A stretch of DNA of 64,000 nt, from positions 23,350 through 87,349 of the forward strand of contig JAGKTQ010000005.1 in the NCBI GenBank assembly GCA_021153325.1, written 5' to 3'. The DNA is from Lachnospiraceae bacterium. GTDB lineage: Bacteria; Bacillota; Clostridia; Lachnospirales; Lachnospiraceae. Shown piece by piece: positions 52,979 to 61,496 of the stretch. The translations under genes were made by a program, and so were the position numbers. Positions within the stretch are counted from its first letter, which is position 1, and the number at the start of each line of letters is the position of its first letter. Below the pieces are notes generated by a model that saw only the letters and a list, made by a program, of their open reading frames with translations, was not told the DNA's origin and made no database searches.

Positions 52979-54814
52979 GAACTGTGCGTTATACAATTGT
53001 GCATAAAAGCCATTTTGAGCAAGTAATTCTTCGTGATTTCCCTGTTCTACAATATCGCCATCCTTCATAGCAAGAATAACATCTGCATCACGAATCGTAG
53101 AAAGTCTGTGTGCAATGACAAAACTGGTCCTACCCTTCATAAGATTATTCATTGCCTTCTGAATGCGCTGCTCGGTTCTTGTATCTACAGAACTTGTTGC
53201 TTCGTCCAGAATCATGATCTTATTGTCTGCAAGAATAGCTCTTGCAATCGTAAGCAACTGTTTCTGTCCCTGTGATACATTGCTTGCATCCTCATTCAAT
53301 TCCATCTGATAACCGCCCGGCAAGGTCTTAATAAAATGATGGGCATGAGCGGCTTTTGCTGCTGCAATCACTTCCTCATCCGTTGCATCCAAACGTCCGT
53401 AACGGATATTTTCCATGATTGTTCCTTTGAACAGCCATGTGTCCTGCAATACCATGCCAAAGCATTCTCTTAGCTCACTCCGGTTAAAGTCTTTGATATC
53501 ATGACCATCTATTTTAATGCATCCTCCGTTCACATCATAAAAACGCATTAAAAGTTTGACCATTGTAGTCTTTCCAGCTCCGGTAGGTCCTACAATAGCA
53601 ACCATCTGCCCCGGTTTCACATCGCAGGAAAAGTCCTGAATAACAATTTTATCTGGATTATAACCAAATTTTACATGTTCAAAAGAAACTTCTCCTTTAA
53701 AATCTTCTATTTTTACAGGATTCTCAGCTATTTGCTCTTCTTCCTCTTCCTCTAAAAATTCAAACACACGCTCTGCTGCTGCCGCCATGGACTGCAACAT
53801 ATTGGAAACCTGTGCCACCTGTGTGATCGGTTGTGTAAAGTTCTTTACATATTGGATAAATGCCTGAATGTCACCGACCTCTATCGTTCCTTTCACTGCA
53901 AGTATACTGCCGGACACTGCCACCGCTACATATCCAAGATTTCCTACCAGTGTCATAATAGGCTGCATCAGACCAGAAAGGAATTGTGCCTTCCACGCAG
54001 ACTGATACAAAACATTATTGTTTTCATCAAACTCTGCCTTTACTGCTTCTTCTCTATTGTATGCTTTTACAATGTTTTGTCCGCTGTACACTTCTTCTAC
54101 CGTACCATTGATCTTTCCAAGGTAGGATTGCTGCTGTACGAAATATTTCTGCGAATGTTTTACCACAAATCCGATCAATCCGGCAGATACTGGTAAAATA
54201 ACAACAGCAATCAGTGTCATCAACGGACTGATGGATAACATCATGATCAATACACCAATAATAGTAGTGATCGAGGTAATCAGCTGCGTAATACTCTGAT
54301 TCAGATTCATGCCAAGAGTATCTACATCGTTCGTAATTCGTGATAAAACTTCACCGACTGTTTTGGATTCAAAATATCCAAGAGGCATCCGGTTGATTTT
54401 TTCCGAAATTTCTCTTCTCATCCGGTAACACATCTTTTGAGAAATACCTGTCATGATCCATCCCTGTATAAAGGAAAAAACAGAACTTATTACATAAATT
54501 CCTAAAAGAATTAATAAAATCCTTCCAATCTTTTCAAAATCAATGGCACCAGTTCCTGAAATTTTAGCTACCAGTCCATTAAACAATTCCGTAGTCGCCC
54601 GGCTTAAGATTTTCGGTCCAATAATATTAAAGGTAGTACCCGCAATGGCAAAAATGACCACACCAATCAATGCAAGCTTATATTTGCCCATATATTCCAA
54701 AAGTCTTTTTATAGTGCCCTTAAAATTTTTTGCTTTTTCTCCCGGCATCATTTTGCCCGGACCACCCGGACCTCTGTGAGGTCTGTTTGTATGTATATTC
54801 TTATCTTCTGCCAT
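52970..54814 (-). CDS. ABC transporter ATP-binding/permease protein, exporter half B
   Basis: Exporter half of 614 residues. A Pro/Gly-rich cytoplasmic N-terminus (RPHRGPGGPGKMMPG) precedes six TM helices (about 45-345). The ATPase domain has Walker A GPTGAGKTT, signature VSQGQKQ, Walker B IMILDEATSS and the IAHRLST switch. The start is 2 bases after the stop of its partner, so both are made together as a heterodimer of the YfiB/YfiC type. Catalytic Glu after Walker B is present in this half. Substrate unknown. Confidence 0.93.
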   Translation of the reverse strand: MAEDKNIHTNRPHRGPGGPGKMMPGEKAKNFKGTIKRLLEYMGKYKLALIGVVIFAIAGTTFNIIGPKILSRATTELFNGLVAKISGTGAIDFEKIGRILLILLGIYVISSVFSFIQGWIMTGISQKMCYRMRREISEKINRMPLGYFESKTVGEVLSRITNDVDTLGMNLNQSITQLITSITTIIGVLIMMLSISPLMTLIAVVILPVSAGLIGFVVKHSQKYFVQQQSYLGKINGTVEEVYSGQNIVKAYNREEAVKAEFDENNNVLYQSAWKAQFLSGLMQPIMTLVGNLGYVAVAVSGSILAVKGTIEVGDIQAFIQYVKNFTQPITQVAQVSNMLQSMAAAAERVFEFLEEEEEEQIAENPVKIEDFKGEVSFEHVKFGYNPDKIVIQDFSCDVKPGQMVAIVGPTGAGKTTMVKLLMRFYDVNGGCIKIDGHDIKDFNRSELRECFGMVLQDTWLFKGTIMENIRYGRLDATDEEVIAAAKAAHAHHFIKTLPGGYQMELNEDASNVSQGQKQLLTIARAILADNKIMILDEATSSVDTRTEQRIQKAMNNLMKGRTSFVIAHRLSTIRDADVILAMKDGDIVEQGNHEELLAQNGFYAQLYNAQFEA

Positions 54815-54816
54815 AA

Positions 54817-56967
54817 TTATCGACCTCCATTTCTTTCCAGTTCTGTAGCAGATAACTGGGATTTTGCAATTTCCTGATATGCCTCACAGCTTGCAAGCAA
54901 CTGTTCGTGATTCCCAATACCCGCTATCTTTCCATCATCCAGTACAATGATCTGGTCTGCATGAAGAATCGTACTAATACGCTGTGCTACAATAATAACC
55001 GTCGCATCTTTGATCTTCTCTCCCAGTTGATGACGCAAAACTGCATCCGTTTTGTAATCCAAAGCGGAAAAACTATCATCAAATAAGAAAATCTTTGGTT
55101 TTTTCGCAATAGCTCTTGCAATAGAAAGACGCTGCTTTTGTCCACCAGACACATTCGTTCCACCCTGAGAGATCTCGCTCTGGTATTTAGCTGGCTTATT
55201 ATCTATAAACTCAACTGCCTGAGCAATTTCTGCCGCTTCTACCATAACTTCGTCAGAAATTTCTCCGCCATATTTGATATTGGATTCAATCGTACCAGAA
55301 AACAGCACACCTTTCTGTGGCACATAACCAAGGTAATCTCTTAATGTCTTTTGAGATAAATCCCGGACATCAATACCATCTACCTTGACACTTCCCTCTG
55401 TCACATCATAGAAACGCGGGATCAATTGTAAAAGTGTGGATTTTCCGCAACCAGTACTGCCAATGATTGCTGTTGTTTTTCCAGGCTCTGCTCTGAAGCT
55501 GATATGCTCTAATGCATCCTCATCTGCCCCCGGATAACGGAAAGAAACATTTTCAAATTCCAGCACACCTTTTTTCTCTTTTATCTGTGCATCCAACACT
55601 TCTTTTTTGTCATGAATATCTGGTTCTGTATTTAATACTTCATCAATACGTTCTGCTGCCACACCAGCTCTCGGAAGCATGACAGAAATCATAGTGATCA
55701 TTAAAAATGCCATAACGATCTGCATTGTATAGGTAATAAACGCCATCATATCACCAACCTGAAGATTTCCGGCATCAATTCCCTTTGCACCAAACCATAC
55801 AATTGCAACCGTGATTGCATTCATAATAAGCATCATCGTAGGCATCATCGTAGTCATGACACGATTTGTAAACAACTGGGTACCCATCAAATCCTTATTT
55901 GCCTTGTCAAAACGTTCCTCCTCTGTCTTTTCACGACTAAAAGCACGGATAACCGGAATACCTGTCAGAATCTCCCTTGCAACCAGATTCACTCGGTCCA
56001 CTAATGTCTGCATCTTTTTGAATTTTGGCATTGCAACTGCCATCAGCACCGCAACAATCCCCATAATAACAATAACGGCTACTGCAACGATCCATTCCAT
56101 GCCAGTTTTTGTATTGGCTACTTTTATGATACCGCCAATGCCAAGAATCGGTGCATAGATTACCATTCGCAATATCATAACAGATACATTCTGTACCTGT
56201 TGTATATCATTTGTGCTTCTCGTGATCAAAGAAGCCGTCGAAAATTCATTTAACTCTTTATTAGAAAAAGAAACAACTCTATTAAACACTTTGCTTCGTA
56301 AATCCCGACCAATCTGAGCGGAAACTCTTGCAGCAATAAAGCCAACTGCAATTGCCGCTGCTACCATCAAAAGTGTAAGACTGAGCATCTTTGCTCCGGT
56401 ACTCAGTAAATAAGACGTCTGGTAGCTACCCATATCCACATTACATGTCTCGTATTCCTTTTCTACTGCAAGTACTGCCATTTGCTCCAATATTGTCTCA
56501 CTTACGTCCTGCATCTGCTCTTCTGCCTGCTGTCTGACCATGAGCAGCTGTTCCTTGGTTATCATTCCGCTCTCCAGCATCTGCATTGCACTTTCTAGAT
56601 CAAATTCTTCGCTTTCCTGCATTTGAGATAAAATAATCATCGGAACACGAAATATATTATCTAATTCCTCTAAAGCTTCTTTCTCATCAACAACAAGCTC
56701 AAAAAATCCCTCTTCATTGAGCGTGTATGCCTTTTTCACTATGTCTGCTTCGTCCTCATTCATAAACATAGTCAAAGTCGTCAACGTTTCCTCACGAATG
56801 ATTTCTGGGGTAACTCTTTCAATTCCTTTTTGTTGAATTCCCACATCAACAATTTCTGATGTGTACGACGGCAATGATAAATCACAGTATGCCTGCACAA
56901 TGAGCAGTGCAATGACTGCAAAAACTGCTGTCTTATGTTTTCCTAAATATTTAAACAATTTGAACAT
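54817..56967 (-). CDS. ABC transporter ATP-binding/permease protein, exporter half A with external insert
   Basis: Exporter half of 716 residues; the ATG with GGGAGGAATC upstream is preferred over a start at 57018. Between TM1 and TM2 it has an acidic, helical insert of about 150 residues (about 45-200, including MLESGMITKEQLLMVRQQ) that should face outside the cell, a feature of one branch of clostridial exporters. The ATPase domain has Walker A GSTGCGKST, signature VSGGQKQ and Walker B IFLFDDSFSA, where Asp replaces the catalytic Glu. It is therefore the degenerate-site half of an asymmetric heterodimer. Confidence 0.92.
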   Translation of the reverse strand: MFKLFKYLGKHKTAVFAVIALLIVQAYCDLSLPSYTSEIVDVGIQQKGIERVTPEIIREETLTTLTMFMNEDEADIVKKAYTLNEEGFFELVVDEKEALEELDNIFRVPMIILSQMQESEEFDLESAMQMLESGMITKEQLLMVRQQAEEQMQDVSETILEQMAVLAVEKEYETCNVDMGSYQTSYLLSTGAKMLSLTLLMVAAAIAVGFIAARVSAQIGRDLRSKVFNRVVSFSNKELNEFSTASLITRSTNDIQQVQNVSVMILRMVIYAPILGIGGIIKVANTKTGMEWIVAVAVIVIMGIVAVLMAVAMPKFKKMQTLVDRVNLVAREILTGIPVIRAFSREKTEEERFDKANKDLMGTQLFTNRVMTTMMPTMMLIMNAITVAIVWFGAKGIDAGNLQVGDMMAFITYTMQIVMAFLMITMISVMLPRAGVAAERIDEVLNTEPDIHDKKEVLDAQIKEKKGVLEFENVSFRYPGADEDALEHISFRAEPGKTTAIIGSTGCGKSTLLQLIPRFYDVTEGSVKVDGIDVRDLSQKTLRDYLGYVPQKGVLFSGTIESNIKYGGEISDEVMVEAAEIAQAVEFIDNKPAKYQSEISQGGTNVSGGQKQRLSIARAIAKKPKIFLFDDSFSALDYKTDAVLRHQLGEKIKDATVIIVAQRISTILHADQIIVLDDGKIAGIGNHEQLLASCEAYQEIAKSQLSATELERNGGR

Positions 56968-57005
56968 GCCGATTCCTCCCATTTTTTTCCGATTAACATT
57001 GATAA

Positions 57006-57034
57006 AGGATAGCACCAATACGCTACCCTTTCAA
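57006..57034 (-). promoter_or_regulatory. Sigma-A promoter of the ABC exporter pair
   Basis: On the minus strand TTGAAA (57029-57034), a 17-base spacer and TATCCT (57006-57011). It lies about 40 bases before the first exporter gene, directly after the ybaK stop. Confidence 0.7.
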
Positions 57035-57052
57035 TTAAATCTTTATTAATTT

Positions 57053-57526
57053 TTATAAACTTTCACAACCTTTGCACACGTCTATCCATGCTTTGCTGTT
57101 AGAAAACTTTTCCAATTCTTCTATTGTTAACTCAATAGCACTATTGGAACTTCCTGCTGCAGGGAACACTGTTTCAAAACGTTTCAGCGACTCATCCAAA
57201 TAAACTTCTACATCCTCATAAATACCAAAAGGACACACGCCTCCTACAGCATGACCGATCAGACTTTCTACCTCATCTGCTCCTAGCATTTTTGCTTTCA
57301 TAGAAAATTGTTCTTTAAATTTTTTATTGTCAATCTTTGCATCTCCTGCAGCAATGATCATAATTGGGTGCTCTCCGCTAAATGTTAATGACTTTGCAAT
57401 TCTCGCCGGTTCACATCCTAAAGCCTGCGCCGCCAACTCCACCGTCGCACTGGATACTTCAAACTCTAACACCCTGTCCTCTGCGCCAAACTTTTTTAAA
57501 TATTCCTTTGCTCTTTCTATTGCCAT
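57053..57526 (-). CDS. YbaK/EbsC-family aminoacyl-tRNA deacylase-like protein
   Basis: Cytoplasmic protein of 157 residues; relatives hydrolyse mischarged tRNAs such as Cys-tRNAPro. Conserved parts are ARIAKSLTFSGEHPIMIIAAGDAKID with the Lys of the active site, LIGHAVGGVCPFGI and the C-terminal FSNSKAWIDVC. The substrate within the family cannot be fixed. It lies 39 bases downstream of the small alarmone synthetase. Confidence 0.87.
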   Translation of the reverse strand: MAIERAKEYLKKFGAEDRVLEFEVSSATVELAAQALGCEPARIAKSLTFSGEHPIMIIAAGDAKIDNKKFKEQFSMKAKMLGADEVESLIGHAVGGVCPFGIYEDVEVYLDESLKRFETVFPAAGSSNSAIELTIEELEKFSNSKAWIDVCKGCESL

Positions 57527-57565
57527 CTTTATCCCCTCATTTTTCTTTTCATTTTATCCCAAAGT

Positions 57566-58249
57566 CTATTCTTCCTGCTCTGCCACTCTATCGATATCAT
57601 GACGGATCGCCTGCATTCTGAAATCCACATCTGCTATTGTATTTGCACAGTTTTTTAACTGTTCCGCAATCTGTTCCGGATTCTTAATGTTCTTTTTATA
57701 TTTCAGTTTATGCTCTACACTCGCCCAAAAGTCCATAGCAATTGTTCGAAACTGCACTTCTACTTTCATATACTTTTTCTCATCGGATAAGAAAATAGGG
57801 ATTTCTAATATTAAATGCAAACTCCGATATCCGTTTTCTTTCGGATTTTTAATATAATCCTTTCGTTTTAAAACGGTAATATCATCTTGTCTCTCTAACA
57901 TTTCTGCTATCGTATATATATCTTCCGGAAAAGAACATATGACTCTGATGCCAGCTACATCATTTAAACATCTTTCGATATTTTCAACTGTGATTTCTTC
58001 CCCCATACGTTTCATTTTTCCAAAAATACTGACCGGCTGCTTAATTCTTGTCTTGATAGCCTCAAACGGATTTCTGTCATACTCCAAAGAAAATTCCGCA
58101 TCCAGTACATTAAGCTTTGTTGCAACTTCCATCAATGCACATTCATACTGCATCATTAACTGTCTGAAAGGTTTCATCTGTACTAGTAATTGTTCTGATG
58201 TTTCTTCCTCAAGCAGTGTTTTAAGTTTTAATTGTCCTTCTTGTACCAT
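57566..58249 (-). CDS. Small alarmone synthetase (RelQ/YjbM-type GTP pyrophosphokinase)
   Basis: Makes (p)ppGpp from ATP and GTP or GDP. The 227-residue protein is a synthetase domain only, with no HD hydrolase. Motifs are DAEFSLEYDRNPFEAIKTRI, the catalytic IRVICSFPEDIYTIAEML, DYIKNPKENGYRSLHLILE, and VEVQFRTIAMDFWASVEH. It fits the SAS1/RelQ family of tetrameric, allosterically activated enzymes. It is divergent from the ComFB pair, with its own sigma-A-like promoter. Confidence 0.92.
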   Translation of the reverse strand: MVQEGQLKLKTLLEEETSEQLLVQMKPFRQLMMQYECALMEVATKLNVLDAEFSLEYDRNPFEAIKTRIKQPVSIFGKMKRMGEEITVENIERCLNDVAGIRVICSFPEDIYTIAEMLERQDDITVLKRKDYIKNPKENGYRSLHLILEIPIFLSDEKKYMKVEVQFRTIAMDFWASVEHKLKYKKNIKNPEQIAEQLKNCANTIADVDFRMQAIRHDIDRVAEQEE

Positions 58250-58296
58250 TCTATTCCTTCCTTTGTTTTCCTAATATCAACAACTCACAGTTTTTT

Positions 58297-58325
58297 ATTA
58301 TACAAAAAAACAGTCTAAAGGTTAA
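58297..58325 (-). promoter_or_regulatory. Promoter of the small alarmone synthetase gene
   Basis: On the minus strand TTAACC (58320-58325), a 17-base spacer and a perfect TATAAT (58297-58302), about 48 bases before the start codon. Confidence 0.65.
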
Positions 58326-58451
58326 CAGCTTTCACATAATTTTTACATTTTTCTGCTATTTTTAATAATTTTGTAGATTTTTAAACGCAAAGGATATATA
58401 ATAATAGCGTATTATCATAAATTAAAGTCATAAGGAACAAAGGGGAATTAT

Positions 58452-58721
58452 ATGGAGTACAAACTTGTAAATATCATGGAAGATAAAGTTCTTACAACCG
58501 TTAATAAGGCAGCTGGTCAACTTGGATGCTGTACTTGCAACAAATGCAAAGTCGATCTTGCAGCCTATGTTTTAAATCGTATTCCACCAAAATATGTGGA
58601 TACCGAAAAAGGGGCATTATATACTCGTGCCAATCATATGAGTTCTGATTTTGATACGAAATTGTTAATGGAAGTAACTCAGGCAGCTGCCACTATTGGA
58701 AAACCTGTCGGACATAATTAA
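58452..58721 (+). CDS. ComFB-family protein, first of a tandem pair
   Basis: Small protein of 89 residues matching the late competence protein ComFB family: YKLVNIMEDKV, then the Cys-rich LGCCTCNKCKVDLAAYVLNR and IPPKYVDTEKGA. The CCxCxxC arrangement could bind a metal. Cyanobacterial ComFB proteins have been reported to bind cyclic dinucleotides; a similar role here is inference. The gene follows GGGGAAT with an ATG about 6 bases on. A TATAAT -10 (58397-58402) lies about 50 bases upstream with a poor -35. The next gene is its paralogue after 37 bases. Confidence 0.88.
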   Translation: MEYKLVNIMEDKVLTTVNKAAGQLGCCTCNKCKVDLAAYVLNRIPPKYVDTEKGALYTRANHMSSDFDTKLLMEVTQAAATIGKPVGHN

Positions 58722-58758
58722 TTTATTCAAACTATAACTACTACATAAGGGGGATCAT

Positions 58759-59028
58759 ATGGAATATAAGCTTGTAAACGTCATGGAAGACCGCGTATTC
58801 CGTGCAATCAATGATACTTTACCGCAGCTTGGATGCTGCACCTGTGCTCGCTGCAAAGCGGATGTTGCCGCTTATACTTTAAGCCGCATCAAACCACATT
58901 ATGTAACAACACGAGAAGATGAACTTGTTTCAAAAACAGAATATATGGATGGAGAATTTGATACAGAAATTCTTCAAGTAATTGTTCAGGCAGCTGAATT
59001 AGTATCTTCTAAACCGAATCACGATTGA
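58759..59028 (+). CDS. ComFB-family protein, second of a tandem pair
   Basis: An 89-residue paralogue of the preceding gene, with the same length and layout: YKLVNVMEDRVFRAINDTL, LGCCTCARCKADVAAYTLSR and IKPHYVTTREDE. The two proteins are identical at many positions around the Cys-rich centre but differ at the N- and C-terminal helices, so they have diverged and may form a heterodimer. The site GGGGGATC precedes the ATG. The stop codon lies in the right arm of the terminator hairpin. Confidence 0.88.
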   Translation: MEYKLVNVMEDRVFRAINDTLPQLGCCTCARCKADVAAYTLSRIKPHYVTTREDELVSKTEYMDGEFDTEILQVIVQAAELVSSKPNHD

Positions 59029-59041
59029 TTCGGTTTTCTTT
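59012..59041 (+). terminator. Terminator of the ComFB pair
   Basis: AACCGAATCA pairs with TGATTCGGTT around CGAT and is followed by TTCTTTTT. The stop codon of the second ComFB gene is the first three bases of the right arm. Confidence 0.85.
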
Positions 59042-59054
59042 TTATACAAATAGA

Positions 59055-59084
59055 TTGACAAACACTTTTTCGCTATGCTACAAT
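59055..59084 (+). promoter_or_regulatory. Promoter of tRNA-Thr
   Basis: TTGACA (59055-59060), an 18-base spacer and TACAAT (59079-59084), about 40 bases before the tRNA. Confidence 0.82.
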
Positions 59085-59126
59085 ATAGCTCGTGGTTGAT
59101 TTGGAAGCTTATTTTCAAATCCTTAA

Positions 59127-59199
59127 GCTGGCGTGGCACAGTCGGTAGCGCGCAACATTGGTAGTGTTGAGGTCACGGGTTCGATTCCCGTCGCTAGCT
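59127..59199 (+). tRNA. tRNA-Thr(GGT)
   Basis: A cloverleaf with acceptor GCTGGCG/CGCTAGC (one G-U), anticodon arm CAACA-TTGGTAG-TGTTG with anticodon GGT, and T-arm ACGGG-TTCGATT-CCCGT. The discriminator base is T and CCA is not encoded. It decodes ACC/ACU. Confidence 0.95.
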
Positions 59200-59207
59200 T
59201 TATTAAA

Positions 59208-59252
59208 AAATAACGGAAATGCTGATATTTACTGCATTTCCGTTATTTTTTT
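59208..59252 (+). terminator. Terminator of tRNA-Thr
   Basis: A perfect 15-bp stem, AAATAACGGAAATGC/GCATTTCCGTTATTT, has an 11-base loop and then a short T-run. Confidence 0.93.
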
Positions 59253-59333
59253 GCTTTTAATCTTTGATTACACTTTCTGCTCTTTTTTGATTACATTACT
59301 GAGCTTGAATAAATCCAGCTGAAGGACAGAGAA

Positions 59334-59374
59334 AAAGCACCATCTGATGATTATTTTTCATCCATTGGTGCTTT
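59334..59374 (-). terminator. Terminator after the small gene and GNAT unit
   Basis: On the minus strand AAAGCACCA pairs with TGGTGCTTT, with an inner GATGA/TCATC stem. TTCTCTG follows. It lies about 10 bases past the small gene stop. Confidence 0.78.
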
Positions 59375-59384
59375 CATATACTTC

Positions 59385-59567
59385 TTATTTAATTCTAAAC
59401 TGTTCTGCTTCCTTATCTGTGAGAGGTCTACCTAATTTTTTAACAAGTTCACGCATTTTTCGATAATCAAAAATCTTTCCATCAGAAGGTTCTGTTAATC
59501 TGCTATCTTTTGCATAACGTTCTAAATCAACAACTTTTCCATAATTGCTTTTTGCCATTGCTAACAT
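59385..59567 (-). CDS. Small uncharacterised protein paired with a GNAT-like gene
   Basis: About 60 residues from the ATG with AGGTG six bases upstream; alternatives are a GTG at 59576 and an ATG at 59558. The sequence has no signal or TM segment and is rich in charge: SNYGKVVDLERYAKD, then FDYRKMRELVKKLGRPLTDKE. I do not recognise the family. The gene begins within or next to the stop of the upstream GNAT-like gene, so the two are coupled, as in many toxin-antitoxin or regulator pairs. Function unknown. Confidence 0.6.
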   Translation of the reverse strand: MLAMAKSNYGKVVDLERYAKDSRLTEPSDGKIFDYRKMRELVKKLGRPLTDKEAEQFRIK

Positions 59568-59576
59568 CCTCATCAC

Positions 59577-60074
59577 CTACTTTCTAATATATTTATCTAA
59601 TAATCTTTGAGCTGCATCTTCAAATATAACCATTCTTCTTGACATAACTTCTACAGCATTCAATTCTTCCTTATAATGTTCAACTAAATTTGATTTTGCT
59701 GTAAATGCCACCACTCCATCACATCCAGCTTCCATACTTATCTGACACGCTATTGCAAACATATGACCACCGACACCTATATAATCCCCTTCATGTCCAT
59801 AATTATGTGGTGCAGATTCAACAATATCAACATCAGCTACACCACCATCTATTTTTAAAGAAATCCTCCCTTGTACCACATCATCATCCTTTAAAAATAG
59901 TTCATATATGGTATAACCATTTTCTTCCGTTGTTCTCCAATTAAATTTCCATCCCTGAATATCTTTAGATGTAATTGGAATTATTCGCTCACTGTATTCT
60001 GTTTCTACAACATTGCCTGTTTTTCTTTCAATCAAGCAATCTGTAAGTTTATCTATAAAAATATCTGTTTCCAA
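59577..60074 (-). CDS. GNAT-like N-acetyltransferase family protein
   Basis: About 165 residues from a TTG start with AGAGGA six bases upstream; the open frame continues to 60155 without a site. The C-terminal half looks like a GNAT core: GDYIGVGGHMFAIACQ would supply the acetyl-CoA loop, followed by AGCDGVVAFTAKSNLVEHY. The N-terminal half (about 1-80) is unusual for a small GNAT and has no clear match. It is immediately followed by a small unknown gene. The acceptor could be a metabolite, protein or tRNA. Assignment by eye is moderate. Confidence 0.65.
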   Translation of the reverse strand: METDIFIDKLTDCLIERKTGNVVETEYSERIIPITSKDIQGWKFNWRTTEENGYTIYELFLKDDDVVQGRISLKIDGGVADVDIVESAPHNYGHEGDYIGVGGHMFAIACQISMEAGCDGVVAFTAKSNLVEHYKEELNAVEVMSRRMVIFEDAAQRLLDKYIRK

Positions 60075-60155
60075 ATTAATTCCTCTTTTCTTATGAATAT
60101 TATAACACAAAATGCATTTATAATCTACATATATATTCCGTCTAATAATGACCAA

Positions 60156-60239
60156 CCCTTATAATGAATGATATATTTACGTCGTGAAAATTTTAATTGC
60201 CTATCTATATAAAGTATGCCCGATTTAAAAATTAAAATA
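60156..60239. other. Short gap between GNAT-like gene and the MBL terminator
   Basis: AT-rich and without a supported gene. The minus strand has TATAAT about 26 bases upstream of the GNAT-like TTG (within 60100-60110), a possible -10 with a poor -35. A 71-codon open frame here has no ribosome binding site and a composition unlike a real protein. Confidence 0.35.
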
Positions 60240-60269
60240 AAAACTGGAAGCCAATTGGTTTCCAGTTTT
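60240..60269. terminator. Terminator downstream of the MBL lipoprotein gene
   Basis: AAAACTGGAA (60240-60249) pairs with TTCCAGTTTT (60260-60269). It is T-rich on both sides, so it can work in either direction. It lies about 22 bases past the MBL stop. Confidence 0.8.
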
Positions 60270-60290
60270 TTATTACGTCTTCCTTTTCTT

Positions 60291-61487
60291 TTATGGACAA
60301 CAATAATCACAGGGATTATCATATCCTGCCGCAAGGGCATCTTCCCTGCTAGGAAAGATCACCTGATTTTCCTCTTTGGGCAAACGACTGCAAGTCGGTC
60401 TATGAAAAGCCTTTGTATTCTTATTGCCAATTACATACTCACTCTGTTGTTCTACGACTGGTGACTCTTCTACTACTTCACTTTCTACCGTTTCCAGAGT
60501 ATTAGTCTCCTCAGGGGTCTTAGTTGCCTCTGAAGTCTTAGTCGATTCCGGCGTTGAACTATTGGCAGATTCTGTACTCTCTCCTGCTTTCCAGCTTTCT
60601 GTCGATGCACAGTTCCATGTGATTTCTGTTCCATTGGATGTGGCAACGATAGAGCCTTGTTCGTCCGTTCTAAATACTTTCATTCCCATGCTGCGGAAAT
60701 TATTTAAAGGCTCTGCGTGTGGATGCCCATACGAATTGCCTTCTTCACAGCTTATAACAACAAATGACGGCGTAGCTGCTTCCAATAATTCCTTACTGCT
60801 CGCTGTTTTACTGCCATGATGTCCTGCTTTATATACGTCGCAATCTATACAAATTCCATTTGCTAAAATATCTGCTTCCGCCTCTTCTTCTGCATCTCCG
60901 GTAAACAAAAATGTATTATCGCCATTTTGTAATAACAGTCCTATTGATGCATTGTTTGGATCTGTATATTGTTGATTCGGAGCTATGATCGTAAAAGTTG
61001 CACTGCCCAATTCATAAGTACTTCCAACATCAGGGGTAGACCATTTATATCCTTTGTCGTCTAATGCCTGTATTAATTCGTTATAGGTCTGGTTATCTTT
61101 TGTGAAATCCGACATGAACACATTATCAATATCAAACTTTGTTACAATAACATCCGCTGCACCAATATGATCTGCATCTGGATGCGTAAGGACTAAATAT
61201 TTTAAACTTTCTACTCCTTGCTTTGATAAATACAATTGAATCGCAGTACCTTTTGTATTATCACCTGCATCAATAAGCATCGCTTCGCCATCACAAATGA
61301 CTAATGTTGCATCTCCCTGTCCTACATCCATAAAATGCACCTGCATTTCAGAGAGTTTATCTGTCTCTTCCGCAGATTCTGACTCTACAGCTCCACATGC
61401 CGTTAAAAATATAAGCCCTAAAAAAAGTGCTATCATTTTAATGACCAGGCTGCTTTTTAATCGTTTCTTTGTCTTTTTATCTCTCAT
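60291..61487 (-). CDS. Metallo-beta-lactamase-fold lipoprotein (ComEC/Rec2-like hydrolase)
   Basis: Secreted lipoprotein of 398 residues. The signal peptide ends in the lipobox LTAC-G (lipid-modified Cys about residue 32). The MBL domain (about 45-290) has MDVGQGDATLV, LTHPDADHIG with metal ligands, FTGDAEEE, and AGHHGSKTASS. A Ser/Thr/Glu-rich spacer leads to a C-terminal domain with KAFHRPTCSRLP and PCDYCCP, resembling the small Cys-bearing Ada-like domain. The MBL part matches the hydrolase domain of ComEC that degrades one DNA strand, but these stand-alone forms are of unknown role. It is 9 bases downstream of the SCP2-domain gene. Confidence 0.88.
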   Translation of the reverse strand: MRDKKTKKRLKSSLVIKMIALFLGLIFLTACGAVESESAEETDKLSEMQVHFMDVGQGDATLVICDGEAMLIDAGDNTKGTAIQLYLSKQGVESLKYLVLTHPDADHIGAADVIVTKFDIDNVFMSDFTKDNQTYNELIQALDDKGYKWSTPDVGSTYELGSATFTIIAPNQQYTDPNNASIGLLLQNGDNTFLFTGDAEEEAEADILANGICIDCDVYKAGHHGSKTASSKELLEAATPSFVVISCEEGNSYGHPHAEPLNNFRSMGMKVFRTDEQGSIVATSNGTEITWNCASTESWKAGESTESANSSTPESTKTSEATKTPEETNTLETVESEVVEESPVVEQQSEYVIGNKNTKAFHRPTCSRLPKEENQVIFPSREDALAAGYDNPCDYCCP

Positions 61488-61496
61488 TCTATTTTT

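Noticed and set aside
58377..58410. Sigma-H promoter for the ComFB pair
   Set aside because: An AAAGGATAT -35-like match exists, but no GAAT -10 element lies at the required distance.
59127..60290. tRNA-Thr as an integration site for an island
   Set aside because: No repeat of the tRNA 3' end was found nearby and there is no integrase; the neighbouring genes only look accessory.
60125..60340. 71-codon minus-strand open frame
   Set aside because: No ribosome binding site, overlaps the terminator at 60240-60269 and the MBL gene end, and has no protein-like pattern.
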